Assembly: GCF_009765165.1 (NCBI RefSeq)
Contig: NZ_VLNU01000001.1
Coordinates: 3,602,247-3,666,246 of the forward strand
Length of the DNA: 64,000 nt
Source of the DNA: Lysobacter panacisoli
GTDB lineage: Bacteria > Pseudomonadota > Gammaproteobacteria > Xanthomonadales > Xanthomonadaceae
Direction of reading: 5' to 3'
The translations under genes were made by a program, and so were the position numbers. Shown one piece after another: positions 1 to 13,080 of this stretch; within the stretch, counting starts at the first letter, position 1; every line of letters begins with the position of its first letter. Under the pieces are notes generated by a model that made no database searches, was not told the DNA's origin, and was given only the letters and a program-made list of their open reading frames with translations.

Positions 1-1543
1 GGCGCAACGGCTCGCCGGGCTTCAGCACCGGCTGCGCGTCGAGATCGAGCTTGAGGCGCTCCGGCAGGAATTCCTCCACGCGCAGTGTCATGCCCTGCAC
101 CGCGTCCTTGCTGCCCGGGTCGGTACGGAATTCCACGCGCCAGCGACCCGTCGCCGCGTCGGCGGGAATCGCCTGCTCGTGGCGCACATGACCCTGCGCA
201 TCGGGTTGCAGGCGCGTTTCCAGGAACGTCTTGCCGTCGGGCTGCACGTAGCGCAGGAACAGCGGTTGCTGCGCGACGCCGGCCTTGGGCACCACCGGCT
301 GGCCGTCCTGGTCGCGCAGCAGCGCGGACAGGCGCACGGTTTCACCAGGGCGATAGAGATCGCGTCCCGACCACGCGAACACGTCGAACCACGCCTGCTC
401 GCGTCCGCTCACCGCGAACTCCGACAGGTCCAGCGCAGGCTGGTTGAACGGCAGCATCGACACGTCGCGGCCGCGCTGCGCGATCAGTACGTGGCCGGCA
501 TTGAGGCGATATCGCAACAGCGCATTGCCGTTGCCGTCGGTCTCGCCCTTCAGCACGGGCTCGCCGCGCGCGTCGAGCACCTTCAGCTCCACGCCCGACA
601 CCGATGCACCGTTCTGCAGCGAGGCGACGTGCACGAACAGCGTGTCCTTGTAGGCGCGCGCGTGCAGGCCGAGGTCGCTGACAGTGAAGAACGCGGTCTC
701 GAATTCGTCCTGGAACTGCCCGGTGCGCTTCATCACCGCGAAGTACAGGCCGGGTTCCTGCAGCTCCTTCACGTCCTGCAGCGGCAGGTAGGTCAGCACG
801 CGCTCGTTGGGCTTGCCGCCGAGCACGAAGCGGTTGACGTACACCGGTTCGGCGAGGCGCTCCAGCGGCGTCTTGTTGCTGTACTCGCTGCCCAGCTCCC
901 AGCTGCCGCGACGGCCGCCGCGCTGGTAGTCGGAGAAGAAGCGCGGGAGTTCCTTCTCCTTCACGCGCAGGAATTCGACGTCGACCTCCGGTACGTTGAT
1001 CGACACCACCGGCAAGCCGCGACTCTCGCGTGCGGGCAGCACGCTGCCCTGCGAAGCGAAACCTACCACCGGATCGAGCGGCCCGGTGTAGACGGTCCTG
1101 CGCTGTTCCTGTCCGAGGCGATCGCCCGACGCGGCGGTCACTCTACCTTTGATCGCCAGCGTGTATTCCTTGCTTGCGTCCACGTGCGGGAAACGCAGCA
1201 CCTTCGCGTCGTCCGACAGCACCCAGCTGCCCTTCACCACCGCGCCGTTGGCGTCGGTGACGGCGATGAGTTCGTCGAACGATTGCGTGCCGACCAGCGG
1301 CCGGTTGAATTCGAGCGCGATGGCAAGCGACTCGTCGCCCTTCTGGTCGGGATACGCGGCGAGCAGCGCGAATCCCTGCACGGCTTCGCGTTGCGCCTTG
1401 ATGGCCTCGCCGCTGACCGCGGGGAGTTGCCCGTCCGCGTCGCGCCGGCACCCGGCCAGCAACAACAGCGACAGTGCGACGACGCCCAGCCACGACAGCA
1501 GGCGGGCGTGGACGATTCCTTCCGATCCCGATACGCGCTTCAT
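1..1543 (-). CDS. Alpha-2-macroglobulin family lipoprotein, N-terminal part (runs off the window)
   Basis: The reverse strand is open from an ATG at 1543 to the window edge, giving about 514 residues of a larger protein. It begins with a lipoprotein signal (hydrophobic stretch ending LLLLAGC, Cys32), so the mature protein should be membrane-anchored in the periplasm. The later sequence has the MG2-type macroglobulin pattern, including VFAWSGRDLYRPGETVRL. Bacterial A2Ms (YfhM type, usually over 1500 residues) are thought to trap foreign proteases in the periplasm, often with PbpC. The thioester region lies outside the window, so I cannot tell whether the CxEQ motif is present. The gene diverges from the glycosyltransferase at 1747. 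Confidence 0.85.
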   Translation of the reverse strand, partial: MKRVSGSEGIVHARLLSWLGVVALSLLLLAGCRRDADGQLPAVSGEAIKAQREAVQGFALLAAYPDQKGDESLAIALEFNRPLVGTQSFDELIAVTDANGAVVKGSWVLSDDAKVLRFPHVDASKEYTLAIKGRVTAASGDRLGQEQRRTVYTGPLDPVVGFASQGSVLPARESRGLPVVSINVPEVDVEFLRVKEKELPRFFSDYQRGGRRGSWELGSEYSNKTPLERLAEPVYVNRFVLGGKPNERVLTYLPLQDVKELQEPGLYFAVMKRTGQFQDEFETAFFTVSDLGLHARAYKDTLFVHVASLQNGASVSGVELKVLDARGEPVLKGETDGNGNALLRYRLNAGHVLIAQRGRDVSMLPFNQPALDLSEFAVSGREQAWFDVFAWSGRDLYRPGETVRLSALLRDQDGQPVVPKAGVAQQPLFLRYVQPDGKTFLETRLQPDAQGHVRHEQAIPADAATGRWRVEFRTDPGSKDAVQGMTLRVEEFLPERLKLDLDAQPVLKPGEPLR

Positions 1544-1746
1544 GCAGCCTCCCCAGGTTCGACACGAGTATAGGAGCTGCAACGCGACGCTGGCGTGGGG
1601 TTTTCGTCGCACCTGCACGGTGAGCGCTACCGCTGTCGCGGCGTGCCATGATGGCGCGCGCCGTCCGGCATCCCCGCCGCACAGGCCACTCCGGGACTTC
1701 CATGCTGCGTGACCTCCTGCGCCTCTCGTCGCACGAAGCGGTGCCG

Positions 1747-2682
1747 ATGTCGCCTCCCTCCGCGCCCGCCGTCCTGGTGATCCGGCAGGGTGCGTTCGGC
1801 GACCTGATCCAGGCCGATGGCGCCCTCCGCGACATCCGCGCGCACCATCGCGACGCCCGCATCGTGCTGCTGGTCGCGCCGGCCTACCGCCGGCTGATGG
1901 AGCGCTGCCCGCACGTGGACGAGTTGGTCCTCGACCCGCGCGCGTCGCTGCTGCGCCCGGGCCAGACCCTCGCCGTCCTGCGCCGACTGCGGGCGCAGCG
2001 CTTCGAACGTGTCTACGACCTGCAAGGCAGCGACCGGACCGCGTTCTACCGGCGCTGGATGCCCGGGTCCGGCGAGTGGTTCCGCAGGCACAATCCTTCA
2101 GACAGCGGCGTGCCGGATCGCGAGGCGTACGCAACCCTGCTCGCCCAGGCCGGCATCGCCGGCAGGTCGCTGCCCGACGTGGGCTGGATGGCCGACGACG
2201 TGCAGGCGCTGCTCGACGCGCAAGGAATCCGCCCCGGCTACGTGGTGCTGGTTCCCGGCAGCGCCGCGCGACACCCGCACAAGCGCTGGCCGCACTACGC
2301 GGACCTCGCTCGACGACTCTCCGACGACGGCCGGCAGGTGGTCGTGGCGCCGGGTCCGGACGAACTCGAACTCACCCGCAACCTGCCCTGCCACGTGCTG
2401 ACCGGGCCGTCGGGCTATCTCGACTGGTTCGCGTTGGCCGGCGTGTTGCGCGGCGCGGCGTTCGTCATCGGCAACGACACCGGTCCAACCCATCTGGCGG
2501 CCGGGCTCGGCGTGCCGGGGCTGGCACTGTTCGGGCCGCACACGAGCGCGAACCGTACCGGCATCCGCATGGGCCGTTTCGATGCGATTGAAGTCGCCGA
2601 CCTGCAAGCGCTGTCCGTGGACGCGGTGATGGCCGAAATCCACGCGCGCATCGACGCGCATCCGGGCTCCGACCGACGCTGA
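1747..2682 (+). CDS. Glycosyltransferase family 9 (heptosyltransferase-like)
   Basis: A protein of 311 residues from the ATG at 1747; the frame is open further upstream (ATGs at 1648 and 1702), but the fold begins at AVLVIRQGAFGDLIQ, which fits the 1747 start. GT9 enzymes use ADP-heptose or a related nucleotide sugar to build the lipopolysaccharide core on the cytoplasmic face of the inner membrane. Visible hallmarks are the N-terminal GAFGD loop and the nucleotide-sugar motif GNDTGPTHLAAGLG starting near residue 242, followed by LFGPHTSANRTG. The acceptor and donor cannot be read from sequence. It converges on gyrA across a hairpin and a repeat element. Confidence 0.85.
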   Translation: MSPPSAPAVLVIRQGAFGDLIQADGALRDIRAHHRDARIVLLVAPAYRRLMERCPHVDELVLDPRASLLRPGQTLAVLRRLRAQRFERVYDLQGSDRTAFYRRWMPGSGEWFRRHNPSDSGVPDREAYATLLAQAGIAGRSLPDVGWMADDVQALLDAQGIRPGYVVLVPGSAARHPHKRWPHYADLARRLSDDGRQVVVAPGPDELELTRNLPCHVLTGPSGYLDWFALAGVLRGAAFVIGNDTGPTHLAAGLGVPGLALFGPHTSANRTGIRMGRFDAIEVADLQALSVDAVMAEIHARIDAHPGSDRR

Positions 2683-2695
2683 CGCCACGAACGAA

Positions 2696-2717
2696 AACGC
2701 CGCCCGGAGGCGGCGTT
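2696..2717. terminator. Bidirectional hairpin terminator after the glycosyltransferase
   Basis: A perfect 9-bp stem (2696-2704 with 2709-2717) and the tetraloop CGGA lie 14 bases after the glycosyltransferase stop. The plus-strand side is followed by TTTT at 2721 after GGC. On the minus strand the AAAA at 2694-2697 would give a short U-run. It probably ends both convergent transcripts. Confidence 0.6.
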
Positions 2718-2725
2718 GGCTTTTC

Positions 2726-2872
2726 CCTTCTCCCCTTGCGGCGACCGAAGGGAGTGCAGGGCTGAGAAGGTGGCGCGAAGCGCCGGAAGAGGGGTGCCCT
2801 CCTGGCACGCGCTTCGCGCGTTCCCCTCTCCCGCCATGCTGCGCATGGCGACCTCTCCCTCAAGGGGAGAGG
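2726..2872. repeat. Intergenic palindromic mosaic repeat
   Basis: The stretch between the glycosyltransferase and gyrA starts with CCTTCTCCCCTTG (2726-2738) and ends with the near-complement CAAGGGGAGAGG (2861-2872). Nested palindromes lie inside: GGCGCGAAGCGCC, ACGCGCTTCGCGCGT and GCCATGCTGCGCATGGC. The end also folds on itself as CCTCTCCC-tcaa-GGGGAGAGG. I recall elements of this look being dispersed in Xanthomonadaceae intergenic DNA; no second copy is seen in this window. Confidence 0.6.
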
Positions 2873-2882
2873 TGAGCCGCGA

Positions 2883-5534
<2,652 letters not shown>

Positions 5535-5837
5535 CAGGGTTCCGTTCTAGAGTTTGCCCGCGCATGGCATGCGGGGAATGCATTCCGAACGAAACGACCG
5601 GTATTCGCGCACGTTGGAGCGGTCGCGAAATCGGCCTGACGGGCCCGTGCTGCAGCCCGCCGACGGCGGCTTCGAAAGGACAGGAAATGGTAGCACGAAA
5701 CGGCACCCCGTCACACCCCGATTCCCGCGCAGAAACAATCACTTGCGCGGCTTTTTCAAGTGTTTTCGGGAATTCGGCGCCGGGCGCTCGACGCAGGGCC
5801 GGGGATGTTGCCGCGAATCCCGTCGCGGGCGACCGGA
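5535..5837. other. Intergenic region between mtnA and gyrA
   Basis: This 303-bp stretch should hold the gyrA promoter and the end of the mtnA transcript. I see no convincing coding frame and no strong terminator. On the minus strand there are weak promoter-like words, such as TTGAAA near 5757 and TACCAT near 5690, but neither has a well-spaced partner. Confidence 0.4.
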
Positions 5838-6896
5838 TCAGCTGCCGAAAGCGACCTTCATCGCAGCCGCGTCGGGGCGCTCGATCACGCCGCGTTCGGT
5901 CACGATGGCGTCGATGAGTTCGTGCGGGGTGACGTCGAACACCGGGTTCCAGGCGCCTACGTCCTGCGCCGCGGTGCGCACGCCGCCGACGGCGAACAGC
6001 TCGCCCGGATCGCGTTCCTCGATGTGGATCGCATCGCCGGAGGGCGTTTCCATGTCGACCGTCGAGGACGGGGCGACGACCATGAACTTCAGGCCGTGGT
6101 GGCGCGCGGCGATGGCGAGCTGGTAGGTGCCGATCTTGTTCGCGGTATCACCGTTGGCGCAGATGCGGTCGGCGCCGACCACCACCCACTGCACGTCGCC
6201 GGACTTCATCAGGTGCGAGGCGGCGGAATCGGCGATCAGGGTCGGCGAGATGCCGTCCTGCTGGAGCTCCCACACCGTCAGGCGCGCGCCCTGCAGCCAC
6301 GGCCGCGTCTCGCCGGCGAAGACCTTGTCGATGCGGCCCTCGGCCACGCCGGCGCGAATCACGCCCAGTGCGGTGCCGAAACCGGCGGTCGCCAGCGAAC
6401 CGGTGTTGCAGTGCGTGAGCACACCGCTGCGCGGTTCGATCAGTGCGGCGCCAAGTGCGCCCATGCGACGGTTGGCAGCGAGATCTTCGTCGGCGATCGC
6501 CTGCGCTTCGCGGTCGAGCACGTCGCGCCAGTCGGCACCGGCGGTGACCAGCACGCGGCGCATGCGCGCCAGCGCCCAGGCCAGGTTCACGGCGGTCGGA
6601 CGCGCCGCATTGAGGCGCTGCAGCGCGGGCTCGAGTTTCGTCGCTGCATCGTTGCCGTTCGCGGCCTCGACGCTGCGCGCGGCCAGGACGACGCCCCACG
6701 CCGCAGCAATACCGATCGCCGGCGCGCCGCGCACCGTCAACGCGTGGATGGCCTCGGCCACCGCATCGCTGTCGGCGCAGGTGACGTACTCGACCACGAA
6801 CGGCAGCTTGCGCTGGTCCAGCAGTTCCAGGGAATCGCCGGTCCAGCGGATCGGGCGGATGCGGTCGTAACGATCGAAATCGAGGGTCGTGCTCAT
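5838..6896 (-). CDS. mtnA: Methylthioribose-1-phosphate isomerase
   Basis: A 352-residue protein, the usual length for MtnA. It converts 5-methylthioribose 1-phosphate to the ribulose 1-phosphate in the methionine salvage pathway, in the cytoplasm. The family motifs are RGAPAIG (residues 56-62), the catalytic cysteine in THCNTGS (Cys163) and the catalytic aspartate in [13 protein letters not shown] (Asp243). The other salvage genes (mtnB, C, D) are not in the window. The aminotransferase at 53885 could supply the last, transamination step, but that is an inference. Confidence 0.95.
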   Translation of the reverse strand: MSTTLDFDRYDRIRPIRWTGDSLELLDQRKLPFVVEYVTCADSDAVAEAIHALTVRGAPAIGIAAAWGVVLAARSVEAANGNDAATKLEPALQRLNAARPTAVNLAWALARMRRVLVTAGADWRDVLDREAQAIADEDLAANRRMGALGAALIEPRSGVLTHCNTGSLATAGFGTALGVIRAGVAEGRIDKVFAGETRPWLQGARLTVWELQQDGISPTLIADSAASHLMKSGDVQWVVVGADRICANGDTANKIGTYQLAIAARHHGLKFMVVAPSSTVDMETPSGDAIHIEERDPGELFAVGGVRTAAQDVGAWNPVFDVTPHELIDAIVTERGVIERPDAAAMKVAFGS

Positions 6897-6963
6897 CCGT
6901 CGATTCTAGCCGGCGCATGTGCCAGGGGCACGCACGCCGGCGTTCGCATGCGCAGGAGGCGCG

Positions 6964-7761
6964 TCAGAAGGCCTGGAACTCGCCGCGGCAGCCGCTGGTC
7001 ACCCATACGCCGTTGCGATCCCAGCCCCAGCTGTTGCCCTCGATGCATGCGGCCTTTGAGGTCTGGCGGACGAGGCGTGCGTCGCGACGGATGCTGAAGT
7101 TGCAGCGGCGCTGGCGATGATTGTCGGAACCGCAGTAGAGCGTCTGGGCGGAACCCCAGCCACCGCCCTGCCCGCCTCCGTGTCCACCGCCCCAACCGCC
7201 GCCCTGTCCGCCTCCGTGTCCACCATCCCAGCCGCCGCCCTGTCCGCCGCCGTAGCCGTTGCTGGCGAACTCGGCGCGGCAGCCGCCGTCGACCCACACG
7301 AAGCCGCGACCGACGCCCCAGTTGCGGCCTTCGATGCACGCGGTCTTGGAATGCTGGCGCACCAGCACGACGCGACGCCCGTCGATCGGGCACTGCTTGT
7401 AGCGGCTGTCGTTGGAATCGCAGCGCACGGTCTCGCCACGATCGTCGCCGTTCCAGCCACCGCCGTTGCCGTTGCCGCGACGACCGAGCGCGAACTCGGC
7501 GCGGCAACCGTTGTTCACCCACACGCCACGACGGTCGTAACCCCAGCTGCGACCTTCGATGCAGGCGGACTTCGAATACTGGCGCTCAAGGCGCACGCCG
7601 CCGCGCGTGTCGGCGGGACACTCGCGATAGCGGCTGTCGTTGGAGTCGCAGCGCACCGTCTGCCGTTCGCCATTGGCGTACTGCGCGGCCGCCGGTCCGA
7701 CCCACGACAACACCGGCAGTGCAAGCAACAGTGCGAATCCCCGACGCAATCCCATGCTCAT
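6964..7761 (-). CDS. Secreted protein with three DUF3011 repeats and a Gly-rich linker
   Basis: A 265-residue protein with a signal peptide (cleavage after PAAA, about residue 26). It contains three copies of DUF3011 at about residues 34-90, 110-165 and 206-263. Each copy carries four cysteines in the contexts RCDSND, CPAD/CPID, ACIEG and GCRAEF, which suggests disulfide-bonded modules in the periplasm or outside the cell. Copies two and three are separated by a glycine-tryptophan linker (residues 169-204) built of GGHGGGQGGGWG units. The frame is open far upstream, but the ATG at 7761 is preceded by AAGGGGGCGAC, a good ribosome site. No function is known for DUF3011. A paralogue lies immediately upstream. 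Confidence 0.85.
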   Translation of the reverse strand: MSMGLRRGFALLLALPVLSWVGPAAAQYANGERQTVRCDSNDSRYRECPADTRGGVRLERQYSKSACIEGRSWGYDRRGVWVNNGCRAEFALGRRGNGNGGGWNGDDRGETVRCDSNDSRYKQCPIDGRRVVLVRQHSKTACIEGRNWGVGRGFVWVDGGCRAEFASNGYGGGQGGGWDGGHGGGQGGGWGGGHGGGQGGGWGSAQTLYCGSDNHRQRRCNFSIRRDARLVRQTSKAACIEGNSWGWDRNGVWVTSGCRGEFQAF

Positions 7762-7853
7762 GTCGCCCCCTTGTCTGCGAATTCTTCTTAGGCGCCACTC
7801 TAGCGGGCGAAACTTAACGGGCACCACACCGGAACGCCCCTTTCGCAAACGGT

Positions 7854-8576
7854 TCAGCCGCCGCTTTGCTGCTTTCTCGGCAACTCGAATTCGGCACGGC
7901 AACCGTTCTCGACCCAGATGCCGTTGTCGTCGAATCCCCAGGTGCGCCCCTGCACGCAGGCAGAGCGCGACAGCTGGCGGAACAGGCGCACGCCGCGCGA
8001 GGTGTCGGCCGGGCAATGACGCGGCAGGCTGTCGTTGGAATCGCAGCGCACGATGTCGCCGCGCGGTGCTTCGTTGGCGACGTCGACCATCATGCGGAAC
8101 TCGGCGCGACACCCGCCCGACACCCATACGCCGCGAACATCGGCGCCCCAGTTCTGGCCACGGATGCAGGGATTCTTGGAGAGCTGGCGAACCAGTTCGA
8201 CACCGGCGCGTGTTTCCGAAGGACAGTGTTGCCAGCGACCGCTGCGAGATTCGCAGCGCATCACCTTGGCGCCATAACCGCTGCCGATGCTGCCGCCGTA
8301 ACCGATGACGAAATCGGCCCGGCAACCGTAGCGCACCCAGATGCCAGAGGGATCCAGGCCCCAGCTCTGGCCTTCGTTGCATTCCGAACGCGACAGCGTG
8401 CGCAGCAGGCGCACGCCGCCGCGGATGTCGGCCGGACACAGGTTCGTTTCCTGGTCGCGCGATTCGCAACGCAGGATCCGATCGCCGTAGAAACGACCGC
8501 CCGCGTCCTGCGCCGGCGCGTCCGGCGCAATCAGTACACCCAGTGCCGCCAACGTCGAAAACGCCCAGCCGCGCAT
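7854..8576 (-). CDS. Secreted protein with three DUF3011 repeats (paralogue)
   Basis: A 240-residue protein with a signal peptide ending near PAQDA and three DUF3011 copies separated by short linkers, each with the same four-cysteine layout as the neighbour (for example RCESRD, LCPAD, ECNEG, GCRADF). It lacks the long Gly/Trp linker. The start at 8576 is chosen because AGGGG lies eight bases before that ATG; a longer frame begins at 8597. The pair, 92 bp apart on the same strand, looks like a tandem duplication that has since diverged. The function is unknown. Confidence 0.82.
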   Translation of the reverse strand: MRGWAFSTLAALGVLIAPDAPAQDAGGRFYGDRILRCESRDQETNLCPADIRGGVRLLRTLSRSECNEGQSWGLDPSGIWVRYGCRADFVIGYGGSIGSGYGAKVMRCESRSGRWQHCPSETRAGVELVRQLSKNPCIRGQNWGADVRGVWVSGGCRAEFRMMVDVANEAPRGDIVRCDSNDSLPRHCPADTSRGVRLFRQLSRSACVQGRTWGFDDNGIWVENGCRAEFELPRKQQSGG

Positions 8577-8666
8577 CAATGCACCCCTGCACTCCACACG
8601 TTCACTCTAGCCGGTCCATGCGAAAACCGACATCAAGGCCGGCTGGACAAAGAGTGAACTGCGACC

Positions 8667-9641
8667 TCAGGCACGGGCGAAGTCGAAGGCGAGCACGTCG
8701 GCAATCCGGCCCGTGCCCAGCAGGGCCATCATCAGCCGGTCCATGCCCAGCGCCACGCCCGCGCACTGAGGGAAACCCGCGTCCAATGCCCGCAGCAGGC
8801 GTTCGTCGCGCGGCGGCTCGCGGTCGCCACGCTGGCGCCGCAGCCGCAGGTCGCGATCGAAGCGTTCGCCCTGCTCGCGCGCGTCGGCAAGCTCGTGGTA
8901 GCCGTTGGCCAGTTCCAGCGGGCCCAGGTACAGCTCGAAACGTTCCGCCACCGGCACTTCGCCGTCGCGCACGCGCGCCAGCGCGCATTGCGACGCGGGA
9001 TAGTCGTACACGGCCAGCAGCTGATCCGTCGGGAAGTCCGGCTGCAGGCGATGCGTCATCAGCAGGTCCAGCCAGTCGTCGCGGGTCAGGCCGGTCGGAT
9101 CGATCACGATCTCGCCCAGCGCCGCGCGTAGTTCCCCGTCGCTGGACGTGGCCGGATCGACGCCGAGCCGCGTGCGGTACAGCTCGTGGTAGCCGATGCG
9201 CGACAGCGTCGCATTGCGACCGACCAGCGCGAGCGCAGCCAGCACCAGGTCCACGGTTTCGTCGATCAGGCGCTGGTGGTCCCAACCGAGGCGGTACCAC
9301 TCGAGCATGGTGAACTCGGGATTGTGGCGACCGCCCGCCTCGCCGTCGCGGAACACGCGACCGAGTTCGTAGCAGTCGCCTAATCCCGCCGCCAGCAAGC
9401 GCTTGAGCGGATACTCCGGCGACGTGCGCAGCCAGCGCGTACGTGGCGCGCCGTCGGTGCGGCCACTGAATTCAAGATGGAACGAGGCGATGTTCGGATC
9501 GGTGTTGCCGGCCAGCGACATCACCGGCGTCTCGACCTCGACCACATCGCGCGCAGCGAAGAACGCGCGGACGGTCGCGTTGAGTCGCGCGCGCAGGCGC
9601 AGCGCATCGAACGTGGCCGATGGTTGCCAGTCGCTGCTCAT
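8667..9641 (-). CDS. epmA: Elongation factor P--(R)-beta-lysine ligase
   Basis: A 324-residue class II lysyl-tRNA-synthetase-like protein without the anticodon-binding domain, as expected for EpmA (GenX, PoxA). It attaches beta-lysine to a conserved lysine of elongation factor P, which helps ribosomes through polyproline stretches. Motif 2 is seen as RTSPEYPLKRLLAAG (from residue 72) and YELGRVFRDGEAGGRHNPEFT, and motif 3 as GMDRLMM near the C terminus. The ATG at 9641 lies 7 bases after the ligA stop, so the two are probably co-transcribed; an alternative start at 9668 would overlap ligA. The partners epmB and efp are not in the window. Confidence 0.93.
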   Translation of the reverse strand: MSSDWQPSATFDALRLRARLNATVRAFFAARDVVEVETPVMSLAGNTDPNIASFHLEFSGRTDGAPRTRWLRTSPEYPLKRLLAAGLGDCYELGRVFRDGEAGGRHNPEFTMLEWYRLGWDHQRLIDETVDLVLAALALVGRNATLSRIGYHELYRTRLGVDPATSSDGELRAALGEIVIDPTGLTRDDWLDLLMTHRLQPDFPTDQLLAVYDYPASQCALARVRDGEVPVAERFELYLGPLELANGYHELADAREQGERFDRDLRLRRQRGDREPPRDERLLRALDAGFPQCAGVALGMDRLMMALLGTGRIADVLAFDFARA

Positions 9642-9648
9642 CGCCGGC

Positions 9649-12301
<2,653 letters not shown>

Positions 12302-13042
12302 TCACCAGCGCGTCGGCTTGGTCAGCGGCGGCGCTTCGCGCTGGCGGTCGTAGGCACGCAGCTCATCGCGGATGTGGGCGATGCGCTGGCGTCCCAGCGC
12401 GTTGCGCTGTTCGTCCAGGACCACACCGTCCAGCAGTTCGGCCATGCGCTGCGCGGTCGGCAGCATCATTTCCCAGCCGTCGAGCGCGTTGACGGGCGCC
12501 GGCAGGGTCAGGAAGAACGCGATCGCCGGGGTTTCCAGCGCCTGGATCTGCGCCATGTCGAAACTGCCGGGCTTCATGATGTTGGCGACGCTGAATACCG
12601 GGCCGCGCTCGGGATGGTTCTCGACCAGGCGGTGGAACACGCCCATGTGGCCGTAGACCAGGCCGGCCTTCTCGGCCGCGACGACGATGTCCGGACCGTG
12701 CAGTTTCTGCCCCGCGCGCGCGGCCAGGTACAGCGTGACGATCTTGTCGAACTCTTCGGTGGTGCGACGGCCCAGCTCGTTGTTGGCGCCGCCTTCCAGG
12801 GTGCGGTCGAACAGCTCCAGCTCCGCCTGCGCGGTCGTCTCGCCAGCGGCGCGGCCCTGCTGCTCGAAATCGCGCGCGATCTGCTCGCCCAGCGTCGGTT
12901 CGTGGCGCGTCGACTCGGCGGCATCGCGCGGCACGCGCTTGCCCTGCCCCGGTTTGCGCGGGCGACCGAAGAACACGATCGCCGCGATCAGCACGAGACC
13001 CGCGATCAGGATTCCGATCCGCAGCAGGGTCATGTCGGACAT
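12302..13042 (-). CDS. zipA: Cell division protein ZipA
   Basis: A 246-residue protein with an N-terminal membrane segment (residues about 5-26, N terminus outside), a short basic and disordered linker, and a C-terminal ZipA domain (from about residue 105, FDKIVTLYLAARAGQKLHG, to the end). ZipA anchors FtsZ to the inner membrane and stabilises the Z-ring. The linker is much shorter than in E. coli ZipA (328 residues). It sits 38 bp downstream of smc, the usual gammaproteobacterial arrangement, which supports the assignment where sequence conservation is modest. Confidence 0.9.
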   Translation of the reverse strand: MSDMTLLRIGILIAGLVLIAAIVFFGRPRKPGQGKRVPRDAAESTRHEPTLGEQIARDFEQQGRAAGETTAQAELELFDRTLEGGANNELGRRTTEEFDKIVTLYLAARAGQKLHGPDIVVAAEKAGLVYGHMGVFHRLVENHPERGPVFSVANIMKPGSFDMAQIQALETPAIAFFLTLPAPVNALDGWEMMLPTAQRMAELLDGVVLDEQRNALGRQRIAHIRDELRAYDRQREAPPLTKPTRW

Positions 13043-13080
13043 TCGATGGGCTCCTTACCGATGTGGATGCGACGCCGCGA

